From positions 1 through 5,163 of the forward strand of contig CAZEER010000108.1 of assembly GCA_964511215.1 (NCBI GenBank): 5,163 bases of DNA. The letters run 5' to 3'. The stretch is from CAZEER01 sp964511215. GTDB taxonomy: Bacteria > Fidelibacterota > Marinisomatia > Marinisomatales > UBA1611. Shown piece after piece: positions 1 to 5,163 of the stretch (positions within the stretch are counted from its first letter, which is position 1; every line of letters starts with the position of its first letter). Made by a program: the position numbers and the translations under genes. The notes beneath the pieces are model-generated. The model worked only from the letters and a program-made list of their open reading frames with translations. It was not told where the DNA came from and made no database searches.

Positions 1-1831
1 GGACACCAACTCTAGGTTTTGTTATGATATTAAAATTTGATGATCCAAGATCAATGCCTTGAGAAGATGCACCTGTTTTTATACTTATTAAATCGGGTTG
101 ATGCTTTGATGCCGCATTATAAATAATTTTATGTAATCGATTACCTAGATGTTCATTTCCTCGTGGTGAAATAAATAATGCCCCAGGCTTATAATTAGTA
201 TTACTGTGAGTAAAAGATTTTTCAGCGATTCGGACGATTACTTTATTTTTCAAAATTTCTGCGAGAAATTGTAATTCATTTATTGATCCCCATTTGGATA
301 AATAACCATAATTATCGGGATCCTGATTGTAGTTCTTTGTATGAAATTCTATATTTAGAGATGTTTTGAATTCAATTTGTTGTTTTGTTGCGTAAGCGTT
401 GAGACCATATACATATGGCAAAGACCATGCTGTAATATCATATGTTAGTGTATCAGAAAGAAATGTTCTTGGTTCAAATAAAACATTTGTTAATACCCCA
501 AGATTTTGTTTTGCAGGAATACATAAATCTTTATCGGTAATCTTGATTGCTTCTGTTTTCCCTGTTGTATAATTAAAAGCTGATTTTAATGATTTTGATT
601 TTTTGGTTTGAATATAGCCATATTCGATTCCATTAATTTTTAATAGATGGATGATATCTTTAATTTTATTCACATTATTTTTATTGGAAATAATATAGGT
701 TTGATAACTGTTATTTTTATTGGAATTAGGATTTGTAAAATATTTTTTAAACTCGGTGATTACTCGATCTGCGTTTTGATAAGTAGCTTCAACTGTAGAT
801 ATTCCTGTTAAATAGTGGTGCTCAATTCTTTCTTTTAAAGTAAGAGTGTCTGTTGCTGATGTTTTTACTGCAATACCACCAGATCCACTTCCAGCTTTTT
901 CGTAGGTCATTCCCAAAGCACCATTAAAAATTGGATATGTATCGCCAAACCCAGGATATAACAAATCAAATTCTTCATTTCTAAAATACAAAAGATGATT
1001 GTTGTCAAAATATTTGACATTATTATCTCCGATAATTTTTTGAAAATCTTTTTGCCAATTTGTGATTAATGAATGATATGGCTGGACAGCAGGAGCAAAA
1101 TAGTAAGGTTCGTTATAAGATTGTTCATGATAATCGACATGTACATGCGGCATCCATTTTTTATATAATTTTATTCTTGATTTTGTTTCTTTCTGACTTT
1201 GCCAACACCAGTCTCTATTGAGATCATGGTAATAATGGTTTGTTCTTCCTCCAGGCCAAGGTTCTCTATGGCTACGGGTGGTTGCATCAATATCAGGGAT
1301 ATGATTTCTAGTCATCCTAAAGTAATTAGCGTATCGATCTCTACCATCAGGATTGATGCAAGGATCAATAATTAAGATGACCTTTTCCAACCATTGCATA
1401 TGATTTGTATTTGATATGTCTGCAAAAGAATGTAGAGTTTTAAGCGCTGCTTCCATAGAACTAGATTCATTTCCATGAACTGAATAACTTAACCATATGA
1501 TAGCAAGATTATTATTAGTAACGTTTCCATCTATCAACCCTGAAGATATTAAATGGTTATTTCTTATTGTTTCTAATGATAGTTTATTATCAGGATGAGT
1601 GATAATTGATGCAATAAGCGGTCTACCTTCATAGGTTTCTCCATATTGGATTAGGCTTATGTGATCTGAGATTTTAGATACATGTCTGAAATATTTTACA
1701 GCATCATGATGAAAGGAAAACTTGTCTCCTAATTCATATCCTAAAAACTCTTTTGGCGTTTGTAGCGTCGAAGCGAGAATTGTTGAAAATTGTAATAGGT
1801 ATAAAATTTTTTTGAAAAATTGTTTTCTCAT
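1..1831 (-). CDS. Secreted M14-family zinc carboxypeptidase (C-terminus off the left edge)
   Basis: This frame is open from an ATG at 1831 to the window edge, giving 610 residues and no stop, so the 3' end is missing. M14 peptidases are zinc metalloenzymes that usually remove C-terminal residues from peptides. Visible M14 landmarks in order are: HGNE at 119-122 (zinc ligands H119 and E122), INPDGRDRY at 159-167, an RMTRN segment at 172-176 that may hold the substrate-carboxylate arginine, DLNRDW at 203-208 (N205/R206), DYHEQ at 233-237 (third zinc ligand H235), and TYEKAG at 309-314 with E311 as the likely catalytic glutamate. All catalytic positions appear intact. The N-terminus (KK plus a hydrophobic stretch at 9-20, ending ILAST) looks like a signal peptide, so export is likely. 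Residues after about 360 form a further region that I cannot assign. I recall related proteins from Bacteroidota being over 800 residues, so a good part is probably outside the window. An in-frame ATG at 1849 would add six residues (MFHNIS); the 1831 start places the signal peptide better. Neither start has an obvious Shine-Dalgarno sequence. It is transcribed divergently from the operon at 1976. The family call is firm; the natural substrate is unknown. Confidence 0.93.
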   Translation of the reverse strand, partial: MRKQFFKKILYLLQFSTILASTLQTPKEFLGYELGDKFSFHHDAVKYFRHVSKISDHISLIQYGETYEGRPLIASIITHPDNKLSLETIRNNHLISSGLIDGNVTNNNLAIIWLSYSVHGNESSSMEAALKTLHSFADISNTNHMQWLEKVILIIDPCINPDGRDRYANYFRMTRNHIPDIDATTRSHREPWPGGRTNHYYHDLNRDWCWQSQKETKSRIKLYKKWMPHVHVDYHEQSYNEPYYFAPAVQPYHSLITNWQKDFQKIIGDNNVKYFDNNHLLYFRNEEFDLLYPGFGDTYPIFNGALGMTYEKAGSGSGGIAVKTSATDTLTLKERIEHHYLTGISTVEATYQNADRVITEFKKYFTNPNSNKNNSYQTYIISNKNNVNKIKDIIHLLKINGIEYGYIQTKKSKSLKSAFNYTTGKTEAIKITDKDLCIPAKQNLGVLTNVLFEPRTFLSDTLTYDITAWSLPYVYGLNAYATKQQIEFKTSLNIEFHTKNYNQDPDNYGYLSKWGSINELQFLAEILKNKVIVRIAEKSFTHSNTNYKPGALFISPRGNEHLGNRLHKIIYNAASKHQPDLISIKTGASSQGIDLGSSNFNIITKPRVGV

Positions 1832-1883
1832 GCTAATGTTATGGAACATAATAAGTAGGATTTAAAGATATAGTGCTTTAGTA

Positions 1884-1913
1884 TTGACTTAAATCTAATA
1901 GATAGCGCATAAG
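1884..1913 (+). promoter_or_regulatory. Candidate sigma70-like promoter for the aminotransferase operon (upstream option)
   Basis: TTGACT at 1884-1889 matches five of six bases of the -35 consensus, and CATAAG at 1908-1913 matches four of six of the -10, with an 18-base spacer. Transcription would begin near 1920 and give a leader of about 55 bases containing the inverted repeat at 1941-1959. Such matches are common in AT-rich DNA, and Bacteroidota use a different promoter consensus, so this is tentative. Confidence 0.3.
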
Positions 1914-1920
1914 TTTTCAA
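1892..1920 (-). promoter_or_regulatory. Candidate promoter for the M14 peptidase
   Basis: Read on the minus strand, TTGAAA (1920-1915) is a five-of-six -35 match and TAGATT (1897-1892) a four-of-six -10 match, with a 17-base spacer. Initiation near 1885 would give a leader of about 54 bases before the ATG at 1831. It lies on top of the plus-strand candidates, so both directions could interfere with each other. It is a low-certainty call in AT-rich sequence. Confidence 0.25.
1893..1903. repeat. 11-bp palindrome in the promoter spacer
   Basis: ATCTA-A-TAGAT is a perfect 5-bp inverted repeat around a single central base. It falls between the -35 and -10 of the upstream plus-strand promoter candidate and overlaps the -10 of the minus-strand candidate. 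That placement would suit an operator for a dimeric regulator, but a short palindrome of A and T can easily arise by chance. Confidence 0.3.
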
Positions 1921-1944
1921 AAATATGTTATTAAAAATTATAAG
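1916..1944 (+). promoter_or_regulatory. Candidate sigma70-like promoter for the aminotransferase operon (downstream option)
   Basis: TTCAAA at 1916-1921 and TATAAG at 1939-1944 match four and five of six consensus bases, with an ideal 17-base spacer. Transcription would begin near 1951, inside the inverted repeat at 1941-1959, which would then act as a DNA operator rather than an RNA hairpin. It competes with the upstream option; the sequence does not decide between them. Confidence 0.3.
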
Positions 1945-1959
1945 ATATAACCTATCTTA
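1941..1959. repeat. Perfect 7-bp inverted repeat before the operon start (operator or leader hairpin)
   Basis: TAAGATA (1941-1947) and TATCTTA (1953-1959) are exact reverse complements around the 5-base loop TAACC. The right arm ends 7 bases before the GGAG ribosome binding site. It could be an operator that overlaps the TATAAG -10 candidate. If transcription starts upstream, it could instead be a weak AU-rich leader hairpin near the ribosome binding site. The stem has only one G-C pair, so RNA stability would be modest. No U-tract follows, so it is not a terminator. Confidence 0.5.
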
Positions 1960-1966
1960 GTTAAAT

Positions 1967-1970
1967 GGAG
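1967..1970 (+). promoter_or_regulatory. Shine-Dalgarno site for the aminotransferase gene
   Basis: GGAG lies five bases before the ATG at 1976, a good position for 16S rRNA pairing, and it fixes that ATG as the start. It is the only convincing Shine-Dalgarno site at the four gene starts in the window. The two downstream operon genes lack one and probably depend on translational coupling. Confidence 0.85.
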
Positions 1971-1975
1971 AAAAT

Positions 1976-3286
1976 ATGAATTACTCAAGAGACAAAACTC
2001 AACCCATTTTTGATAGAGCAATGAATGTTTTGGTGAAAGGAGTAAGCTCAAATTTCCGTTTTTTAGGTGAAAAAAAAACCCCTATTATTTCCAAGGGGAA
2101 AGGAGTGCATATATGGGATGCCGAAGGAAACAAATTTATAGATTATCGATTAGGTTGGGGACCAATCATACTTGGCCATGCTGATGAAAGAGTAAATCAA
2201 GAAGTAACAAAATATTTAGAAAATGGGACAACGTTCGCAGCAACTACGGAGCTAGAAGTTCTCGTCGCGGAAAAATTAGTAAAAATGATTCCCGGTATGG
2301 AGAAACTTAGATTTACAAACACCGGTACTGAAGCAACGATGCATGCTTTACGTACAGCTAGAGGTTATACGAATAAAGAAAAATTCATCAAGTTTGAAGG
2401 TCAATATCATGGTGCGCATGATTACGTATTGTTTAGTACTGCGTCTAGTCCTGTTGGAGCTATGGGTTCTAGGACATCACCAATTCCAGTACAGGTTGGT
2501 TCAGGAATACCAAATAAAATAAGAGACTATGTATATTGTTTACCATTTAATGATTTTGATGCTATTGAAAAATGTGTCGAGGATCATTATGGTGAACTTG
2601 CAGCGATGCTTGTTGAGCCTTGTTTGGGAAATATAGCTGGGATTGAACCTAAAGATGGGTTTTTAGAACACCTACGATCTCTTTGTGATAAGTACAATAT
2701 AGTTCTCATTTTTGATGAAGTAAAAACAGGTTTTAGGTTATCTAATGGAGGAGCGAGAGAGACATATGGTGTTATCCCTGATATATCTACCTATGCTAAG
2801 AGCCTAGGGAATGGTCTCCCCGTAGCTGCATTTGGTGGAAAGGCAGAGGTGATGGATGTAATAGGTGGGGGTAGTGTTACTCATGCAGGAACATTTGGTG
2901 CGAATGGTGTAAGTATGGCAGCCGCCAATGCAGTATTGGATATTTTAACAGATTCAGCAGTTCTTCAAGATATTGCTAAAAGAGGCATGCGTTTAAAGAA
3001 TGGTATTGATCAAATTCTTACAGATGCTGATATTCCTCACCAAATGTGTGGGCATCCAAATATTCAAGGTTTTTTGATAACTGAAAGAAAGGTGGAAGAA
3101 GTCAGAGATCTTGCCTATAGTGATGATGATATGTATGAAACGATTATGAATAATATGTATGATAGAGGTGTCTGGGTTGAAAATGATCCCCGTGAGCCGT
3201 GGTTCTTATGTGAATCTCATACTGATTCTATTATAGATAAAACTCTAAATATCTTCCAAGAATCTGTTAAGGTATCAATTCGATAA
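1976..3286 (+). CDS. Class III PLP-dependent aminotransferase family enzyme, HemL-like
   Basis: This is a complete 436-residue fold-type I PLP enzyme, of normal length for the family and likely cytoplasmic. Visible features are: GWGPIILGH at 60-68; NTGTEATMHALRTARG at 115-130, the cofactor phosphate-binding region; KFEGQYHG at 139-146, whose tyrosine and histidine flank the PLP ring; FDEVKTGFR at 246-254, with D247 expected to contact the pyridine nitrogen; AKSLGNG at 274-280, with K275 as the Schiff-base lysine; and HAGTFGAN at 303-310, with T306 expected to bind phosphate. The closest family I recognise is glutamate-1-semialdehyde 2,1-aminomutase. However, the stretch after YHG (147-190) lacks the gating loop I remember from HemL and is about eight residues longer. 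The segment 400-415 also differs, and FDEVM has become FDEVK. The enzyme sits first in a catabolic-looking operon, so a transaminase, aminomutase or ammonia-lyase acting on a small amino compound is more likely than haem synthesis. Relatives named HemL-like include aminophosphonate lyases (PbfA), which is one possible alternative. The family call is firm; the substrate is unknown. Confidence 0.93.
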   Translation: MNYSRDKTQPIFDRAMNVLVKGVSSNFRFLGEKKTPIISKGKGVHIWDAEGNKFIDYRLGWGPIILGHADERVNQEVTKYLENGTTFAATTELEVLVAEKLVKMIPGMEKLRFTNTGTEATMHALRTARGYTNKEKFIKFEGQYHGAHDYVLFSTASSPVGAMGSRTSPIPVQVGSGIPNKIRDYVYCLPFNDFDAIEKCVEDHYGELAAMLVEPCLGNIAGIEPKDGFLEHLRSLCDKYNIVLIFDEVKTGFRLSNGGARETYGVIPDISTYAKSLGNGLPVAAFGGKAEVMDVIGGGSVTHAGTFGANGVSMAAANAVLDILTDSAVLQDIAKRGMRLKNGIDQILTDADIPHQMCGHPNIQGFLITERKVEEVRDLAYSDDDMYETIMNNMYDRGVWVENDPREPWFLCESHTDSIIDKTLNIFQESVKVSIR

Positions 3287-3290
3287 AATA

Positions 3291-4562
3291 ATGAAAGCTA
3301 ATGCTTACTGGACGGATCAGTATTCCCTTCAAACTGAGTTAAATGTTTCAGCAGATCTTCCAGAGAAAGTTGATGTAGCAATTATTGGAAGTGGTTATAC
3401 TGGCTTAACTGCAGGTAGAGTTTTGGCAAAATCAGGGAAATCCATCGCAGTTTTGGATAGATATAATATAGGATGGGGTGCGAGTTCAAGGAATGGAGGG
3501 ATGGCTACGCCGGGACTTAAACAAGATATTTTTAAAATTTATAAAAAATACGGGATTGATTATGCTCGTGAGTTTTGGAAAGCATCCGTAGATGCCATTG
3601 ATGTATTAGAAAAAATAATTCTTGAAGAAAAAATCGAATGTGACTGGTCTCGAGATGGACATATTGCGCTTGCTTGCAAACAATCTCATTATGATAAACT
3701 TCCGGAATATACATCATGGATAAAAAAAGAATTAGGACACGAAAAAAAATTAGTACCAAAGGAAGAAATCCAGTCTGAAATTGGAACTAATTTCTATTTT
3801 GGTGGCCTATCTGATGAAATAAGTGGCGGATTGCAACCAGCAAAATATGTAAATGGATTGGCTCGTTGTGTTGCTAATATGGGAGTGAGACTATGTGAAA
3901 ATAGTAATGTGAGCGCAATAAAAAAGATTGGAAAATATTATGAAGTTTTTACCAATCGTGGTGTTATTAAATCCAAGGATGTGATTATAGCTACTAATGG
4001 ATACACTGATAATCTGATTCCAGATTTAAAACCAAAAATTTTCCCTGTGGGAAGCTATATAATTGTATCTGAACCACTCCCAATAAATCTTCAAAAAAAA
4101 ATAAGTCCAAAAGGTCGAATGTTTTATGATTCAAAATGGTTCATTAATTATTTTAGACTCACACCAGATGGACGGATGCTTTGGGGTGGTAGAAATGATC
4201 TGAGTACAAATCTTGATCTCAATGAAAGTGCAGTACATCTATCGACACAAGTAAGAAAAGTTTTTCCAGAGTTAGAAACCATAAAATTTACTCATACATG
4301 GACTGGAAAGCTGGGGATCACTTTTGATCTAATGCCTCATATTGGAGAGGTTAATGGAATCCATTATGCGTTTGGATATGGTGGGCATGGTTTATCTATT
4401 GCTACTTATCTTGGAACAGAACTTGGTCTTTTATTATCTGGGCAAAAAGACCGTAGTCCCTTTAAAGAGATACCGCATCAAACCATGTTCTTCTACAGAA
4501 AAAATCCCTGGTTTCTTCCGTTTGCTGCAAAATATTATCAATTTTTAGACTGGATATCGTAA
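3291..4562 (+). CDS. FAD-dependent amine/amino-acid oxidoreductase (DAO family, PuuB-like)
   Basis: This is a complete 423-residue flavoprotein of the D-amino-acid-oxidase (DAO) superfamily, usual in length and without a signal peptide. Residues 27-56 form the N-terminal Rossmann beta-alpha-beta unit with GSGYTGLT at 33-40 and the acidic D56 expected to bind the ribose of FAD. GWGASSRNGG at 61-70 is the second flavin-contacting motif typical of PuuB-like enzymes. LQPAKYVNGLA at 181-191, the ATNGYT strand at 234-239, HTWTGKLGITFDLMPHIG at 335-352 and GYGGHGLS at 362-369 match the rest of that family pattern. Members oxidise a C-N bond of amines, N-substituted amino acids or gamma-glutamyl amines, giving an imine that hydrolyses to an aldehyde or keto acid. 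The C-terminal tail (399-423) is rich in aromatic residues; I recall similar tails in relatives. The start lies four bases after the upstream stop and has no good Shine-Dalgarno site, so translational coupling is likely. The family call is strong; the substrate, and whether oxygen or a respiratory carrier is the electron acceptor, cannot be seen. Confidence 0.93.
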   Translation: MKANAYWTDQYSLQTELNVSADLPEKVDVAIIGSGYTGLTAGRVLAKSGKSIAVLDRYNIGWGASSRNGGMATPGLKQDIFKIYKKYGIDYAREFWKASVDAIDVLEKIILEEKIECDWSRDGHIALACKQSHYDKLPEYTSWIKKELGHEKKLVPKEEIQSEIGTNFYFGGLSDEISGGLQPAKYVNGLARCVANMGVRLCENSNVSAIKKIGKYYEVFTNRGVIKSKDVIIATNGYTDNLIPDLKPKIFPVGSYIIVSEPLPINLQKKISPKGRMFYDSKWFINYFRLTPDGRMLWGGRNDLSTNLDLNESAVHLSTQVRKVFPELETIKFTHTWTGKLGITFDLMPHIGEVNGIHYAFGYGGHGLSIATYLGTELGLLLSGQKDRSPFKEIPHQTMFFYRKNPWFLPFAAKYYQFLDWIS

Positions 4563-4565
4563 AAA

Positions 4566-5163
4566 ATGTATTCTATCTCAGGAATTGATTATGCTATTAT
4601 TATAATTTATTTATCTGGCATGGTAGGTGTTGGATTTTGGTTTGCAAAGAAACATGAAGATTTTGATGATTTTTTCCTAGCGGGGAGATCACTTACAACA
4701 CCGCTTCTCATAACCACTCTTATTTCTACTTATTATGGAATTGATGTATTGTTTGGAGACACACAACTAGCATTCACAGATGGAGTGGTTGCTTGGTTTG
4801 GTTATGCGCGACCAACATATGCGTTTTTTTTAATTGCAGCATTATTATTAGCTAGACGCCTACGCGAAGATAACTTTAAAAGTCTGCCAGATATTTTGGA
4901 TTTTTATTATGGGAAAAATACTAGATATGTTGGTGCTGTTACTTCATTTATATATTCTTTACCTGCTTTATCACTTTATGGTTTTGGTATGCTTGGAGAG
5001 GTAGTGCTTGGGTGGGATCCCATTTTAGGTATGTTTGTACTTGGAGGTATTGCATTAATATATACACTTACTGGAGGATTTTGGGCGGTTGCGTTAACAG
5101 ATTCTATCCAATTTGTCATGATGTGTTTAGTGATTGCTATTGCTTTTCCTTTTGCTATGAACT
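4566..5163 (+). CDS. Sodium:solute symporter (SSS family), C-terminus off the right edge
   Basis: The frame is open from the ATG at 4566 to the window edge, giving 199 residues; members of the family are usually around 450-600 residues, so more than half is missing. It is an inner-membrane protein. Hydrophobic segments are visible at about 7-27, 44-63, 74-97, 120-149, 151-170 and 173-197. The family signs are the FFLAGRSL segment at 36-43 after the first helix, the LPDILDFYYG segment at 107-116 in a cytoplasmic loop, and the YTLTGGFWAVALTDSIQF segment at 166-183, a close match to the conserved SSS motif ahead of a helix. SSS carriers use the sodium gradient to import sugars, amino acids, proline, pantothenate, nucleosides or similar solutes. 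The position three bases after an FAD oxidase suggests that it imports the substrate of the operon, probably an amino compound. No Shine-Dalgarno sequence precedes the start. The family call is strong; the solute is inferred from context only. Confidence 0.93.
   Translation, partial: MYSISGIDYAIIIIYLSGMVGVGFWFAKKHEDFDDFFLAGRSLTTPLLITTLISTYYGIDVLFGDTQLAFTDGVVAWFGYARPTYAFFLIAALLLARRLREDNFKSLPDILDFYYGKNTRYVGAVTSFIYSLPALSLYGFGMLGEVVLGWDPILGMFVLGGIALIYTLTGGFWAVALTDSIQFVMMCLVIAIAFPFAMN

Larger units (their letters stand above)
1832..1975. promoter_or_regulatory. Divergent intergenic control region
   Basis: This 144-base, very AT-rich gap separates two genes that point away from each other, so it should hold the promoters for both. 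It contains overlapping sigma70-like promoter candidates on each strand, an 11-bp palindrome, a 7-bp inverted repeat and one good ribosome binding site, which are listed separately. I found no small open reading frame or RNA gene in it. The overlap of the opposing promoter candidates would allow a single regulator to affect both directions, but no regulator gene is present in the window. Confidence 0.75.

Noticed and set aside
1863..1880. TAAAG...CTTTA inverted repeat, 5-bp arms with an 8-base loop
   Set aside because: The arms are short, the loop is long and the composition is AT-rich, so chance is the simplest explanation.
1918..1925. TATTTTTG on the minus strand, an exact match to the Bacteroidota -7 promoter motif TAnnTTTG
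   Set aside because: I found no TTG-type -33 element at the expected distance upstream, and such a match is likely in this T-rich stretch. It remains a possible alternative promoter for the peptidase, so I did not list it as a feature.
2070..2098. Run of nine A residues followed by CCCC...GGGG, a possible slippery site with a stem
   Set aside because: The reading frame continues with normal family sequence across it, the 4-bp stem is weak, and no useful alternative-frame product follows. It is only a possible indel-prone spot.
1976..3286. Annotation as hemL (glutamate-1-semialdehyde aminomutase)
   Set aside because: The core motifs fit, but the substrate loop and C-terminal specificity segment differ, and the neighbours are an oxidase and a symporter rather than tetrapyrrole genes.
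3283..3292. Possible terminator or internal promoter between the first two operon genes
   Set aside because: The gap is only four bases, with no hairpin and no U-tract; the genes read as one transcript.
3532..3759. 75-codon open frame on the minus strand
   Set aside because: It lies wholly inside the FAD oxidase gene on the opposite strand, has low-complexity hydrophobic content and shows no recognisable motif. It is a by-product of AT-rich coding sequence.
4342..4548. 68-codon plus-strand open frame
   Set aside because: It overlaps the conserved C-terminal part of the FAD oxidase in another frame and has no family features or ribosome binding site.

Overview
The window is an AT-rich, bacterial-looking stretch with three complete or nearly complete metabolic genes and no mobile element, RNA gene or CRISPR array that I can see. 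The M14 peptidase resembles the long secreted zinc carboxypeptidases that I associate with Bacteroidota and related FCB-group bacteria. Together with the low GC content and the sodium-coupled symporter, this suggests a low-GC, possibly marine, member of that broad group. The taxonomic call is an inference and is weak below phylum level.

Layout: positions 1-1831 (minus strand) hold the N-terminal 610 residues of a secreted M14-family zinc carboxypeptidase whose C-terminus lies beyond the left edge. Positions 1832-1975 are a 144-base divergent intergenic region. It carries candidate promoters in both directions, a small palindrome and a perfect 7-bp inverted repeat, followed by a clear ribosome binding site. 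Positions 1976-5163 (plus strand) are a tightly packed three-gene operon: a class III, PLP-dependent aminotransferase-family enzyme related to glutamate-1-semialdehyde aminomutase (1976-3286); a DAO/PuuB-like FAD-dependent amine or amino-acid oxidoreductase (3291-4562); and the first 199 codons of a sodium:solute symporter (4566 to the right edge). The intergenic gaps are only 4 and 3 bases.

Reading the operon together, the symporter probably imports a small amino compound. The flavoenzyme would oxidise a C-N bond in it, and the PLP enzyme would transaminate, isomerise or eliminate on the same compound or its product. This looks like a catabolic cassette for an amine, amino acid, N-methyl amino acid or aminophosphonate. 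The substrate cannot be read from the sequence. The PLP enzyme should not be annotated as the haem-biosynthesis enzyme HemL. The divergent peptidase may contribute by releasing amino acids from peptides outside the cytoplasm, but only the shared promoter region links it to the operon.

I see no strong evidence for a wholly new type of system. The most interesting points are the undefined substrate of the operon, the altered substrate loop of the HemL-like protein, and the compact regulatory region with overlapping divergent promoters.
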